DNA from: an uncultured Chloroflexales bacterium
GTDB taxonomy: Bacteria; Chloroflexota; Chloroflexia; Chloroflexales; Chloroflexaceae
DNA: 64,000 nt
NCBI GenBank assembly: GCA_937918935.1
Contig: CAKZSI010000022.1
Span: 58,915-122,914, forward strand
Direction: 5' to 3'
Numbering within the stretch: position 1 is the stretch's first letter; each line of letters opens with the position of its first letter. The notes beneath the pieces were generated by a model. That model did not search any database and had not been told where the DNA came from. It saw nothing but the letters and a program-made list of their open reading frames with translations. This document shows positions 7,125 through 18,495 of this stretch, piece by piece. A program made the translations under genes and the position numbers.

Positions 7125-9853
7125 GGCATGCTCTCATCGGCGACGAGGGTCACGCTGTTGGTATGGCCGGCTTCGGCGAAGATCAGCAGTTCGTTGTGCT
7201 CGTGGAGCCAGGAGACGGGCAGTTTGTAGGCTTCCTGCGGGCCGATCTGCCAGAAACGCCCGATGTTGTGTCCGTTCAACCAGATCTGGCCCTTTTCCAG
7301 GCTGCCGGGTTCGAGGCGCAGGGCGCGCACGTGCGGCAGGACACTGCGCTTGAAGCAGGTCCGGTACCACGCCGGGCCGGTGGCGGGCGGAGCGCCCGCA
7401 CCCATTTCCACCCCGGCGCGGAAGCTCCAGGCTGCTGGCAGGGGCCGCGCAGCGTCATACGTGACAAGCGTGGCGCGCCAGGGGGCGCCGGCGTAGCCCT
7501 GCAGCAGCAGCGCCAGCACACTGGCCCCGGGCCGCAGCAGGTGGGTAATGTCGTGTTTGATCCAGCCGTGGCTGTGGTGGCGGCTGAAGCGGTCAATCGC
7601 CAGGCCGTTGACGAAGAGCGCTCCGCTACCCCGCTCGGCGCTGCTGAAATGCACCACGGCGCGGCAGCCGTCGGGCACGCTGATTTCCCGCAGCAGCCAG
7701 AGGACCGGCGCGGTGAAGGGCAGGCGCCCCAGGTGGATATTGGCGGCGTCGGGGCGCACGGTGTCGAGGTGCGCGCGGGCGACGGCTTCTCCGGCGAAGC
7801 TCACTTCCTGCCACAGGGCGATCCAGCCCTCCGCAATATCCTCCTCCTTGCCGCCCAGGTAGAGGGTGTCGAGCAGCCCCTTGCGCTCGCCCAGCCCCAG
7901 GCCATAGGTAAAGCGCCCGAGGTTATCGGCCAGGCAGCGCAGGTCGTGGTGCCCGGCGGCGAGATCCAGCGGCAGGGTGTAGCGCGGCCCGGTGGGGTCA
8001 ACCCCGAGGACGCCGAGTTCCTCCCCGTTGGCGAACACGCGCAGGCGATCGCTCACCCAGGGCGCGACCAGGGTGGTAGCGAGGGGCGCGTCCAGGTCGA
8101 ATACGGCCCGGTACCAGCCGTAGCCGTGGTCGCAGCCGAGTTGCTCCAGGGGGCAGGGCGCCTCCAGGGCATGCCAGCCATCCTCGGTGGTCAGATCGGC
8201 CACCGGGCAACGCTCGACGGGGAGCGTCAGGCGCGCCCGTCGCGGTGGGACGGGGCGCGGGGCGATCCGCGGCTCACCGTGGGGGGTGGGCGTGCAGGAG
8301 GACGCGGCCTCGGCGCTGAGGACCATGACCCGCAGCGTCCCGGCCGCGCCCCGCAGGTCGAGGGCGGCCTGGTCGTTGGCAATCCAGTATCGCAGGCGCA
8401 GGGTCGTCGCGTCCAGGCGCGGCTGCATCCCCGCCCCGGCCCGCAGCGCCTCCAGCGGTGCACCGAGGCCGGGCAGGGCCAGTTCCAGCTCGCCCTGCTC
8501 GCCGGGCTGGCCATAGACAATCAACAGGTGGCGCGAGTCGTCGCTCCAGAAGCCCAGCAGGCGCCCGGTATGGCAAACGAGGGTCATCCCCTCGGTCAGC
8601 GGCAGGTGGGCGAAGATGGGCCGGATGCTGCCCGGTTCCACTTCCACGCTCAGGTGGCGCGGCGGGTCGTCCAGCAGAACCTGGTAGGTCCGGCCCTCCA
8701 GGTCGGGGTTCTGGAGGAAGGTGGCCCGGAAGCGGCGCCAGGGTTCGGGCGCGTCGGGGCCGGCGCGCGCGGTGCGGAAGGGGGCCGCGCCGCCCTCGCT
8801 GCGCCCGCGCACGGCCGGAGGGACCAGCACGGTCAGGCCACCGGGCGCGGCATCGGCCAGGATGGGGGCCAGGCGCGTGCCAAAGCAGGCCAGGAAGAGA
8901 TGGTGGCGGCGGGCGACCAGGGCCTTCTCGCGAAGTTCGCCGTACTCGCTCACCGGAGCGTCATAGTCGTAGCTGGTGGTCATATGCACCAGATCGCCGC
9001 CGACGGTGCGACCGCCCCAGAAGGCGAAGTTGGTGCCCCCGGCCCACATCCAGTGCGAAAAGCCGGTGCAACCGACGGCGGTAAGCTGATGGAGGACCAT
9101 ATCGAGCTTCGCCGCCGTCTTGCGCGTCTGGCGGCTCACGCCCCAGGCGTCGAACCAGCCGCTCCACAGCTCGCTGACAATCATAGGATTATCGGGCCAG
9201 ATGGCGCGGGTCTGGACGAGCTTCTCGGCGATGCCGCTCCAGCCATTGCGAAACTCAGGCCACTCAGGGGTGGCGCCCATGCATGTGTACAGCGGGACCT
9301 CGATGCCCCGTTCCACCAGGGCGCGGGCCAGGGTGTGCTGGTGGGCGTCGTGGCCATAGACGCCGGAAGCCCAGTGCTCATTCTCGATCTGGCAGAGGAT
9401 CACCGGTCCGCCGCGGGTAAACTGGCGCGGGGCGATGATGGGCAGCAGGTGGTCGAACCAGCGCAGCGCCGCGCCCAGGTAGCCCGGGCTATCCACGCGC
9501 AGGCGAATGGCGGGATCGGCGCTGAGCCAGGCAGGGATGCCACCATTGTCCCACTCGGCGCAGATGTAGGGGCCAGGGCGCACAATGGCCTTCAGGCCCA
9601 GTTCGTGGCAGAGGTCGAGGAAGGCCCCGAGGTCGGCCTCGGCGTGGAAATCGAACACGCCGGGATGGAGTTCGTGGCGGTTCCAGGGGATGACCGTATC
9701 AATTGTATTGAGGCCGGCCCGGCGGGCCTGTTCGAGCAGGGACCGCCACTCGGCGCGGGGCCAGCGAAAATAGTGGACGCAGCCGGCCAGCAGGTAGAAT
9801 GGCTCGCCATTGAGGTGGAGACCGTCACGGTCAACTTTCACTGAGGGCGTCAC
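7121..9853 (-). CDS. glycoside hydrolase family 35 beta-galactosidase
   Basis: A 910-residue GH35 enzyme. The barrel shows the family landmarks: GCVHYFRWP near the N-terminus, RPGPYICAEWDNGG at 92-105, acid/base Glu159 (IENEHW) and nucleophile Glu228 (SELWSGWFD). Beta-sandwich domains follow, ending with the usual KGQIWLNGHNIGRFW. It removes terminal beta-galactose. The start chosen is GTG at 9853, where the family homology begins and where aagga sits seven bases upstream; an upstream in-frame start at 9928 adds an unrelated proline/serine-rich leader. No signal peptide, so probably cytoplasmic. First gene of a GH35-GT2-GH2 run. Confidence 0.9.
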   Translation of the reverse strand: MTPSVKVDRDGLHLNGEPFYLLAGCVHYFRWPRAEWRSLLEQARRAGLNTIDTVIPWNRHELHPGVFDFHAEADLGAFLDLCHELGLKAIVRPGPYICAEWDNGGIPAWLSADPAIRLRVDSPGYLGAALRWFDHLLPIIAPRQFTRGGPVILCQIENEHWASGVYGHDAHQHTLARALVERGIEVPLYTCMGATPEWPEFRNGWSGIAEKLVQTRAIWPDNPMIVSELWSGWFDAWGVSRQTRKTAAKLDMVLHQLTAVGCTGFSHWMWAGGTNFAFWGGRTVGGDLVHMTTSYDYDAPVSEYGELREKALVARRHHLFLACFGTRLAPILADAAPGGLTVLVPPAVRGRSEGGAAPFRTARAGPDAPEPWRRFRATFLQNPDLEGRTYQVLLDDPPRHLSVEVEPGSIRPIFAHLPLTEGMTLVCHTGRLLGFWSDDSRHLLIVYGQPGEQGELELALPGLGAPLEALRAGAGMQPRLDATTLRLRYWIANDQAALDLRGAAGTLRVMVLSAEAASSCTPTPHGEPRIAPRPVPPRRARLTLPVERCPVADLTTEDGWHALEAPCPLEQLGCDHGYGWYRAVFDLDAPLATTLVAPWVSDRLRVFANGEELGVLGVDPTGPRYTLPLDLAAGHHDLRCLADNLGRFTYGLGLGERKGLLDTLYLGGKEEDIAEGWIALWQEVSFAGEAVARAHLDTVRPDAANIHLGRLPFTAPVLWLLREISVPDGCRAVVHFSSAERGSGALFVNGLAIDRFSRHHSHGWIKHDITHLLRPGASVLALLLQGYAGAPWRATLVTYDAARPLPAAWSFRAGVEMGAGAPPATGPAWYRTCFKRSVLPHVRALRLEPGSLEKGQIWLNGHNIGRFWQIGPQEAYKLPVSWLHEHNELLIFAEAGHTNSVTLVADESMP

Positions 9854-9976
9854 GGATTGGTCCTTGCGCAATGACCCCCCTGAACAGGTAGATGGGAGAA
9901 TTGGGGAGGGTGGCGCTCTCCCAGACACTATGTGCCGCTACTACGCGGCTCGACCACATAACATAACATGGGCGCC

Positions 9977-10687
9977 TCAGGCCCTGCGGCGGCCCAGAAT
10001 GTAGCCAAGCAAAAAGGCGACCAGGATCCAGGGCAGCCAGGGGCGCCGGGTGAAGAAGTCTTCGACCATGCCGCGGGCAACATCGGCTTCGGAGAGGCCC
10101 TGGCCCTCGGGAACGGTAATCTTCTGTTGGGCGACCCCGGTCGGAAGCGGCGCGGGGATTGCCTCGATCGCCACCGGGGCTATGGGCGGCGCCTCCTCCA
10201 CCGCGAGCGCGGCCTGCACCTCGGCCTGGTGTTCCTGTTCGTGGAGCCGGCGCGCTTCAATCTGTTCCGCGAGCGCCTTAAGGCTCTGGCTGATCAACGA
10301 CCGCGCCGCGCCGTCGAGCAGCCGCTGGCCGACATTGGCAATGGCGCCGCCGACCACCGCCTCGCCACCGTAGTCGAGAATGGTCTGCGCGCCGTCCGTC
10401 CGCAGCTTCACGGTGCCGGCGCCTTTGAGAAAGCCATTGCTACCCTTGCCGTCTATGTGAATATCATACGACTCGGGCGGCACAATATTGTCGATCCTGA
10501 CGTGACCGGTATAGGTGCCCCGCACGGCCTGCATCCCAATCTTCAGGGTGCTCTCGTATTCGTTCTCGCCCACCACATCGAGGCGCTGGCACCCCGGAAT
10601 GGTGCGCGCCAGCACCTCGGGGTCGTTCAGGGCGTTCCAGACCTCTTCGCGGGTGGCCTCAAACGTATAGTTTCCGGCAATCCGCAC
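9977..10687 (-). CDS. coxG: CoxG-family SRPBCC protein with C-terminal membrane anchor
   Basis: A 236-residue protein. Residues 1-150 match the CoxG (carbon monoxide dehydrogenase subunit G) fold: IAGNYTFEATREEVWNAL, PEVLARTIPGCQ, and GKGSNGFLKGAGTV are typical. Residues 150-205 are a variable linker, and a hydrophobic segment PWILVAFLLGYILGRRRA anchors the C-terminus. In Oligotropha-type systems CoxG tethers a molybdenum hydroxylase to the membrane. Here a molybdenum hydroxylase pair lies 4 kb away on the other strand (14763-17437), so a functional link is possible but not shown. GTG start at 10687 with aaaggag six bases upstream. Confidence 0.83.
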   Translation of the reverse strand: MRIAGNYTFEATREEVWNALNDPEVLARTIPGCQRLDVVGENEYESTLKIGMQAVRGTYTGHVRIDNIVPPESYDIHIDGKGSNGFLKGAGTVKLRTDGAQTILDYGGEAVVGGAIANVGQRLLDGAARSLISQSLKALAEQIEARRLHEQEHQAEVQAALAVEEAPPIAPVAIEAIPAPLPTGVAQQKITVPEGQGLSEADVARGMVEDFFTRRPWLPWILVAFLLGYILGRRRA

Positions 10688-11102
10688 GCAGGGCTCCTTT
10701 CGTTAGCATACGCGCAGTTGAAAGGGCTATGTCCCGTTAACATACTACACCAGGCCCTGCTTACGGGCAAGGCACGCGGCAGCCCCGCAGGGGTAACGTC
10801 AGCGGAGGAGGGGAAAGGGGGGAGGACCTGAGGCGCTGGAGGTTGCATCAGCGCTGCTCTATTCGAATAGCACCCTTGCTGCGCCGCCGCAGGGGTGATA
10901 CTATAAAAAGCATCAACACGCATGCCAACTGGCTCTGGAGGTGTCGTTCGCCCTATAGGTGCGGCTGGCAGCCGCACACTGCCCCTTATGGCGCGGCATG
11001 TGGTTTGTAGCATGCAATTGGGTTGTGCCGACTTCAGTCGGCTTCCGGCGCAGCCGACTGAAGTCGGCACAACGTCTACCCGTTTTAAATCGCCATTATC
11101 AT
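10688..11102. repeat. intergenic region with hairpins
   Basis: No gene is seen. A hairpin at 10959-10977 has arms gtgcggctg / cagccgcac. A longer perfect inverted repeat has 22-base arms at 11022-11043 and 11052-11073 (the arms read from gttgtgccgacttc into its complement) around an eight-base loop. The latter looks like a mobile or dispersed palindrome rather than an ordinary terminator. Confidence 0.7.
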
Positions 11103-11120
11103 AAATCAGAAATCGCAATC

Positions 11121-12950
<1,830 letters not shown>

Positions 12951-13116
12951 CGTCGTGCGTTTGCCGATCGATTGCAGCGCGCGCAAATGACAATTTCAGT
13001 GCCACAACTACAACGAAGTATTGCCCGGCGCCGTATCAGCCCGCAGCGGGCGATGCCGTCGCAAGGATGATCGTGGTATGCCGGATTCAATGCTTAATAT
13101 TCACTAATACTAGCGC

Positions 13117-13144
13117 CAATCCGCAATGCAAAATCCTGGATCCC
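13117..13144 (+). repeat. heptanucleotide tandem repeat, second cluster
   Basis: Four 7-base units (caatccg, caatgca, aaatcct, ggatccc) in register just upstream of the cyclase gene, similar in content to the array at 11103-11187. Confidence 0.55.
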
Positions 13145-13156
13145 CCGGGGGTTCCG

Positions 13157-13795
13157 ATGCTCACCATCCTGCACGACATCTCCATGCCAGTGCGCGCGGA
13201 CATGCCGGTCTATGCCGGCGACCCGCCGATCGGCCTGGAGCCGCAACTCACCCTTGCCGCCGAGGGGGTGAACGTCACCGCCATTCGCAACGCCAGCACC
13301 CACTTCGGCACCCACGTGGACCTGCCGCGGCACCTCCTCGCCGACGGCGCCAGCCTCGATGACGTGCCACTGGAGCGCTTTTGCGGTCGGGCGCGGGTGA
13401 TCCCCATCCGTGATCGCCGGGCGATCACCGTGGAGGAACTGACCGGCCACCCGATCGACCCCGGCGACACGGTGCTCTTCCACACCCGCAACAGCGAAGA
13501 GCGCCTGCTGGAGCGCCCTGACTTCGTCCAGGATTACGTCTATGTAACTGCCGCCGCCGCCACCGAGCTGGTGCGGCTCCAGGTGGGCCTGGTGGGCATT
13601 GACTATCTCTCGGTGGACCCGCCGGACGCCCCGGCGCTGCCCGCCCATCACCTCCTGCTCGGCGCGGGGGTGTTGATCCTGGAGGGGGCCGTGCTGGCCG
13701 GCGTGGCCCCCGGTCTGTACCAGCTTATCTGCCTGCCGCTGCGCATCAGCGGCGGCGACGGCGCGCCGGCGCGGGCGGTGCTGGCCCGGCTGTAG
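13157..13795 (+). CDS. cyclase-family metal hydrolase (kynurenine formamidase-like)
   Basis: A 212-residue member of the cyclase family (PF04199). The metal-binding signature HFGTHVDLPRH is at about residues 52-62, with the expected downstream GIDYLSVDPP and HHLLLGAGV elements. Family members hydrolyse amides or lactones, including N-formylkynurenine. No tryptophan-degradation genes are nearby, so the substrate is unknown. ATG 13157 follows a ggggg-rich stretch and is where homology starts; an upstream frame to 12947 is only spurious extension. Confidence 0.85.
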   Translation: MLTILHDISMPVRADMPVYAGDPPIGLEPQLTLAAEGVNVTAIRNASTHFGTHVDLPRHLLADGASLDDVPLERFCGRARVIPIRDRRAITVEELTGHPIDPGDTVLFHTRNSEERLLERPDFVQDYVYVTAAAATELVRLQVGLVGIDYLSVDPPDAPALPAHHLLLGAGVLILEGAVLAGVAPGLYQLICLPLRISGGDGAPARAVLARL

Positions 13796-13828
13796 GAGCG
13801 CAGGGGCGCGTCTGGTGCGCTACCATTT

Positions 13829-13856
13829 CAGATTGTAGATTTTGGATTGCAGATTG
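13829..13856. repeat. heptanucleotide tandem repeat, third cluster
   Basis: Four 7-base units (cagattg, tagattt, tggattg, cagattg) in register between the cyclase and macrodomain genes. Read on the minus strand they become caatctg and caatcca types, that is, the same family as 11103-11187 in inverted orientation. Confidence 0.6.
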
Positions 13857-13929
13857 TCGCACAAGGGGTCCAGGTGCGCTTTGACGCAACGCTACGTGCG
13901 GAGTGTTCAAGTAAAAAAGGAGCGGCAGC

Positions 13930-14484
13930 ATGGATCGCTACCAGATCGGCCCTGCCACCCTTGAACTGGTTCAGGGCGACATCGTTGCTCAGGACGTCGA
14001 CGCAATCGTGAATGCGGCCAACGAGGGCCTGGCCGAGGGCGGCGGGGTCTGTGGGGCGATCTTCCGCGCCGCAGGGCGCGCGGAGCTTGCGGCCGCCTGC
14101 CGGCCGCTGGCGCCCTGCCCCACCGGCGAGGCGCGCATCACCCCCGGCTTCCGCCTACCGGCACGCCAAATCATTCACGCCGTTGGCCCGGTCTACCGCG
14201 CCGACGATCCGCCCACCTCGGCCCGCCTGCTGGCTGCCGCCTACACCAGCAGCCTGGCCCTGGCCACGCAGCACGGCCTGCGCAGCGTGGCCTTCCCCAG
14301 CATCAGTACCGGCATCTTTGGCTACCCCGTTGCGGAGGCCGCGCAGGTCGCTCTTGCCGCCGTGCGTGAGGCCCTCGCCGCGGGCGGCAGCGTGACCCTG
14401 GTGCGCTTCGTGCTCTGGGACGAGGGTACGCTCGCCGCCTACCGCGAGGCCGCCCGGATCCTCGGCCTCGTGCCCGCGGCGTAG
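13930..14484 (+). CDS. macrodomain protein, ADP-ribose/O-acetyl-ADP-ribose hydrolase type
   Basis: A 184-residue single macrodomain. Diagnostic motifs are IVNAANEGLAEGGGVCGAIF (about 20-40) and SISTGIFGYP (about 121-130), both lining the ADP-ribose pocket. Members remove acetyl groups from O-acetyl-ADP-ribose or ADP-ribose from proteins and nucleic acids. ATG 13930 has aaggag seven bases upstream. Same strand as its neighbours but with its own 134-bp leader. Confidence 0.9.
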   Translation: MDRYQIGPATLELVQGDIVAQDVDAIVNAANEGLAEGGGVCGAIFRAAGRAELAAACRPLAPCPTGEARITPGFRLPARQIIHAVGPVYRADDPPTSARLLAAAYTSSLALATQHGLRSVAFPSISTGIFGYPVAEAAQVALAAVREALAAGGSVTLVRFVLWDEGTLAAYREAARILGLVPAA

Positions 14485-14589
14485 TATGAGGTGGCGCGCT
14501 TCCCGGGCGAACGCGCGACCCTTCCCGCAAAACCCTTTCTCACCCCCTGAAAAGCCTCAAGCGCAGCTTACAAGCACTATCAGGCAGGG

Positions 14590-14616
14590 GCGTAGGGAAA
14601 CAAGGTTTCCCTACGC
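14590..14616. repeat. intergenic palindrome (dispersed repeat copy)
   Basis: A perfect hairpin with 12-base arms gcgtagggaaac and its near complement gtttccctacgc. It belongs to the gggaaacc / ggtttccc family seen in many gaps of the window. Lies between the macrodomain gene and the molybdenum hydroxylase. Confidence 0.7.
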
Positions 14617-14762
14617 CTCGCCGGCGGTTGGCCGGTATCGGCAATCCAACATCGTATCGAGCCTCCCTGCAAAACCACAGCAAAACTCTGGTAAAGTAGC
14701 GCCAGCGCACCGCGCCCGGGCGCGGTGCGGTCGTGGGCAGCCCTCCGGTTGGGCTGCCAGTG

Positions 14763-15251
14763 ATGACGGAGCCACCAGTGAATCTCACCATCAACGGCCG
14801 GACCTACCAGGTGGCCGACGACCCGCCGCGCGTGCTGCTCTGGGTGCTGCGCGACGAACTCGGCCTCACCGGCGCCAAGTTTGGCTGCGGCGCCGGCTAC
14901 TGCGGCGCCTGCACCGTTCACCTCGACGGCGTCGCCGTGCGGAGCTGCCAGACCCCCCTCCGCCAGGCCGCCGGCAGGGCGGTCACCACCATCGAGGGCC
15001 TCGCTCGGGGCGAGGCGTTGCATCCGGTCCAACGGGCCTTCCTGGAGGTGCAGGCGCCCCAGTGCGGCTGGTGCATGAGCGGCCAGATGATGACCGCCGC
15101 CGCGCTCATCGCGGCCAATCCCAACCCCTCGGACGAAGAGATCACCGCCGCGCTGGAGCGCAACCTCTGTCGCTGCGGGGCCTACGCGCGCATCCGCCGC
15201 GCGGTGGCCCGCGCCGCCGTGCTGGCCTGTGGCTCCGGGGAGGCCGCATGA
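14763..15251 (+). CDS. molybdenum hydroxylase [2Fe-2S] subunit
   Basis: A 162-residue ferredoxin-like subunit of the xanthine oxidase family. An N-terminal plant-type [2Fe-2S] domain carries [10 protein letters not shown] and a further Cys, and the C-terminal [2Fe-2S] helical domain carries CGWCMSG and [10 protein letters not shown]. It transfers electrons from the molybdenum site of the next gene product to an external acceptor, as in isoquinoline 1-oxidoreductase or aldehyde dehydrogenase. ATG 14763 is chosen because homology begins there; an in-frame ATG at 14733 is possible. Its stop overlaps the next start by four bases. Confidence 0.9.
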   Translation: MTEPPVNLTINGRTYQVADDPPRVLLWVLRDELGLTGAKFGCGAGYCGACTVHLDGVAVRSCQTPLRQAAGRAVTTIEGLARGEALHPVQRAFLEVQAPQCGWCMSGQMMTAAALIAANPNPSDEEITAALERNLCRCGAYARIRRAVARAAVLACGSGEAA

Positions 15252-17437
15252 GCCAGCCACCTCCTCGCCGCTGGCGCCTCTCGCGCCGCGGCTTCCTGAT
15301 CGGCGCCGGCGTGGTCGGCGGGGGTCTGGCCCTCGGCGTCACCCTCGGTCTGCCTGCGCTGCGCCTCGCCCTCGCCGATGCCTTCGAGGGCGCCGTGCCG
15401 CCGACCATCGTCACTACCGACCCGTTCCTCTGGTTCGACATCGCCCCCGATGGCCGCGTGCGCCTCGCCGTTCCCAAAACCGAAATGGGCCAGGGCATCC
15501 ACACCGCCCTCGCCCAGATCGCCGCCGAGGAACTTGAACTGGCCTGGGAACAGATCGAGGTCGTTCAAAGCAGCTCGCTCGGCCCGGTGGCCGACAACTT
15601 CGGCACCAATGCCAGCAACTCGGTCTCTTCGCTCTTCGCCCCGCTGCGCGAGACGGCGGCGACCCTGCGCGAGTTGCTCCGCGTCGAGGCCGCCGAGCGC
15701 CTTGGCGTCGCCCCCGCCGCGCTGAGCGCCGCCGCCGGGTCCTTCTTCGTCACCGCCGAGCCGCAGCGCCGCCTGAGCTACGGCGAACTGGCGACCGGCG
15801 CCACCGCCCGCGAGGTCCCCCCCGAGCCGCCGCCCCTGAAGCCGGGCGCCGCCTGGACGCTGATCGGCGCCAGTCTGCCGCGCGTGGATCTCCCGGCCAA
15901 GATCCGCGGCGCCGCCATCTACGGCTACGATGCCCGCGTCGAGGGCATGCTCTTCGGCGCGGTGGCCCGCCCACCGAGCCTCGGGGCGACCCTGCGCCGG
16001 GTCGCCCCCGGCGACGTCGCCGCGCGTCCTGGCGTGGTTGCCGTGGTCATCGAGCGCGACTTTGCCGGCGTCGTCGCCGAGTCGCGCGCCGCCGCCGCCG
16101 CCGCCGTGCGCGCGCTGGATGTGGAATGGATCGAGAAACCGCCGCTCCAGCAGGAGCAGATTGAGGCCCCGGTGCGCGCTGCCCCGGGCCGTGGCGTCGC
16201 CGTGCAGCGGGCGGGCGACGCCGCCGCGGTCCTGCGTGGTGCCAGGGTGATCACCGCAGAGTACCGCACCCCCATGGCCGCCCACGCCCACCTGGAACCC
16301 CAGGCCGCGCTGGTGGACGTGCGCCCCGACCGGGTGCGGGCCTGGGTCAGCACCCAGTACGCCGCGGGAACGGCTCAGGCCATTGCCCGCGCTCTGGGCC
16401 GCAACCCGCGTAGCGTTGAGGTCATCCCCACCTACCTGGGCGGGGGCTTCGGGCGGCGTATGATCAGCGAAGTGGCAATAGAGGCCGCGCGGCTCTCGGC
16501 AGCGGCGGGCCGGCCCGTCCATGTCGGCTGGAGCCGGGCCGAGGAGTTCCAGAATGGCTTCGTGCGCCCACCCACCCACCACGTCCTGCGCGCGGCCCTC
16601 GGACCAGACGGGCGCATCGCGGCCATCGAGCACAGCCAGGCCAGCGGTGATGTCATCTTCCCCTTCGTTCCTGCCCCCATCGGCGCCTTCTTCGGGGCCG
16701 ACTTCGGCGCCTGGCGCGGCGCGCGCATCACCTACGCTGTGCCAAACATCACCGTAACTTCTGAGCGTGTGCCACTGCCCGTTCCCACCGGCGCCTGGCG
16801 CGGCCTTGGCCTGCTCGCCAACATCTTCGCCATCGAGAGCTTCATTGACGAACTGGCCCACGCCGCCGGCATAGACCCGCTGGCCTTCCGCATCGCCCAT
16901 GCCGGCGACGACGAACGCGGGCGCCGCCTGCGCGCTGTGCTCGCCGAAGTGGCCGAACGTTCGGGCTGGGGCGGTCCCGTACCTGCCGGGCGCGCCCGCG
17001 GCCTCGCCTGCGCGATGGATGCCGGAACCGTCGTGGCCCACGTGGCCGAGGTCTCGCGCAAACCCGAGGGCGGGATATGCGTGCACCGGGTCTGGGCAGT
17101 GGTGGACCCGGGGTTGCCGATCAACCCCGATGGGGTGGCGGCTCAGACCGAGGGCAACATCTGCATGGGGCTGAGTTCGGTGCTCTTCGAGCGCCTTAGC
17201 GTGCGCAACGGGCGGTTCGCCGCCGACAACTTCGGGGCCTACCCCCTGCTGAGCATGCGCGATGCCCCGGCGATCGAGGTTACCGTGCTGCGCAGTGGCG
17301 ACGTGCCCTATGGCGTAGGCGAGCCGCCGATGGGGCCGATCGGCGCCGCGGTGGCCAACGCCGTCTTCGCCCTCACGGGCGAGCGGATGCGCGAACTACC
17401 GCTTATGGGCGGGAACTCGAATTCGCCGCCGCCATAA
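15248..17437 (+). CDS. molybdopterin-dependent hydroxylase large subunit, Tat-exported
   Basis: A 729-residue molybdenum-cofactor subunit of the xanthine oxidase family, isoquinoline 1-oxidoreductase beta type. The N-terminus has a twin-arginine signal ([10 protein letters not shown]), so the pair is expected outside the cytoplasmic membrane. Family motifs include [14 protein letters not shown], the MPT-binding YLGGGFGRR and a C-terminal [17 protein letters not shown] with the catalytic Glu region. No FAD-binding medium subunit is encoded next to it, typical for exported two-subunit enzymes that pass electrons to a cytochrome. ATG 15248 overlaps the preceding TGA. Substrate unknown. Confidence 0.9.
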   Translation: MSQPPPRRWRLSRRGFLIGAGVVGGGLALGVTLGLPALRLALADAFEGAVPPTIVTTDPFLWFDIAPDGRVRLAVPKTEMGQGIHTALAQIAAEELELAWEQIEVVQSSSLGPVADNFGTNASNSVSSLFAPLRETAATLRELLRVEAAERLGVAPAALSAAAGSFFVTAEPQRRLSYGELATGATAREVPPEPPPLKPGAAWTLIGASLPRVDLPAKIRGAAIYGYDARVEGMLFGAVARPPSLGATLRRVAPGDVAARPGVVAVVIERDFAGVVAESRAAAAAAVRALDVEWIEKPPLQQEQIEAPVRAAPGRGVAVQRAGDAAAVLRGARVITAEYRTPMAAHAHLEPQAALVDVRPDRVRAWVSTQYAAGTAQAIARALGRNPRSVEVIPTYLGGGFGRRMISEVAIEAARLSAAAGRPVHVGWSRAEEFQNGFVRPPTHHVLRAALGPDGRIAAIEHSQASGDVIFPFVPAPIGAFFGADFGAWRGARITYAVPNITVTSERVPLPVPTGAWRGLGLLANIFAIESFIDELAHAAGIDPLAFRIAHAGDDERGRRLRAVLAEVAERSGWGGPVPAGRARGLACAMDAGTVVAHVAEVSRKPEGGICVHRVWAVVDPGLPINPDGVAAQTEGNICMGLSSVLFERLSVRNGRFAADNFGAYPLLSMRDAPAIEVTVLRSGDVPYGVGEPPMGPIGAAVANAVFALTGERMRELPLMGGNSNSPPP

Positions 17438-18242
17438 TTGCGGTATTCAGCAACCGGTACAGTTCCGCCGACAACGCTTCGTATTGAACCTGAGCCTCGC
17501 CGCCGAACGCCAGGTCGTTCCACGATCCCATGCCGCCAAAGACCCAGGCCGCCTGGACGGCGTCAAGGAGCTGCGCGCCAATCTCGGGAAGAACGTTCTT
17601 CGGCGCAAGACGCCCAGGAGCCTCAATCGGATATGGAGAAACAAGGCATGCAAGCGCCACGTCAAAGGCTCTTGCGAATCGCTCCTCGTAGTGCGCACGG
17701 GCGAACTCCGCCATCTCTGGCAGGTGAGCCATAAGTTGCTGCCTGATCTCTTCCGCGCTGGCGCCTGCCTTGGCTTGCGCTGATGGACCGTCAGCCACGA
17801 CGCGGCCGTAGGTGACGCGCCAGATTTTGCTGTCCTCGCGATGGCGATCTCCGAGTTCCCAGCGGGCGGCCCAGTAGTCAGACCCTGCCGGTTTCACGGC
17901 CTCGATAATCCAGTCGCCGCCGCCGCCGACAAATGCAACCAGGAGGCTGTCTGGCACCTTCTGATTTCCTACGTCCTCGCCACTCGACGGCTCATACAGC
18001 AGACGCAGCGTGTATGCCCCCTCATCCTTGATGCGCCTGAACCAGGCGACAGGATCTGAAGCATACGGAACTTCCTCCAGGGTTGTTTCTGTTTTTCTGA
18101 GATCAACGAACTGCACATACTCGCAGAACGCAAACGTTCGATTGGACGAATAGAAGTCGCCTTCATCAAAGGAAGGCGGCTCTCTCAACGCCGCATTGCC
18201 CCAGATGGTGAGGGCAATTGCCTGTGAAATACTACCCTGCAT
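17403..18242 (-). CDS. protein of unknown function
   Basis: A 279-residue protein I do not recognise. It is mixed alpha/beta with no signal peptide or membrane segment and no conserved catalytic motif that I can name. The ATG at 18242 has ggagagg six bases upstream, supporting a real gene. Its 3' end overlaps the end of the molybdenum hydroxylase gene tail to tail by 35 bases. Base composition (about mid-fifties GC) is lower than its neighbours, which may point to a later arrival. The 250 bases upstream hold no gene that I can support. Confidence 0.7.
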   Translation of the reverse strand: MQGSISQAIALTIWGNAALREPPSFDEGDFYSSNRTFAFCEYVQFVDLRKTETTLEEVPYASDPVAWFRRIKDEGAYTLRLLYEPSSGEDVGNQKVPDSLLVAFVGGGGDWIIEAVKPAGSDYWAARWELGDRHREDSKIWRVTYGRVVADGPSAQAKAGASAEEIRQQLMAHLPEMAEFARAHYEERFARAFDVALACLVSPYPIEAPGRLAPKNVLPEIGAQLLDAVQAAWVFGGMGSWNDLAFGGEAQVQYEALSAELYRLLNTAIMAAANSSSRP

Positions 18243-18495
18243 CAACCTCTCCAGGTCTCAACTATAGCGCAGATTTTCTGGTTAACATCAGAATGCCGCG
18301 CCTTGCAGTAATTCAGCCTGATTCATGCCTTGCTTTGTCGTTCGATGTCACCTTCCTGGCTTTTGTCGCATCAGCAATCAGGACTTCCTCATCAGGATGC
18401 TGTTTTTTAGGGAGCGAGCAGGATGAACTTCCCTGCTCCCCTTGCTTGTTTCTACCACATCCCTACACGTTCACACGCGTGCCCGCGCCTCTCCG

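Noticed and set aside
7163..9844. 893-codon open frame on the plus strand opposite the GH35 gene
   Set aside because: No family signature and low-complexity Gly/Ala/Gln composition; it is an antisense mirror caused by GC-rich third positions. The minus-strand protein has all GH35 catalytic motifs.
13829..13856. Heptamer cluster considered as a promoter or integration site
   Set aside because: Strict 7-base period and similarity to the other clusters fit a tandem repeat better; no integrase or tRNA is near.
14486..15247. Upstream extension of the molybdenum subunit frame
   Set aside because: It overlaps the iron-sulfur subunit in another frame and has no homology; ATG 15248 with a Tat signal is the credible start.
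15182..17086. 634-codon frame antisense to the molybdenum hydroxylase
   Set aside because: Glycine/histidine/arginine-rich shadow; the sense frame is a clear family member.
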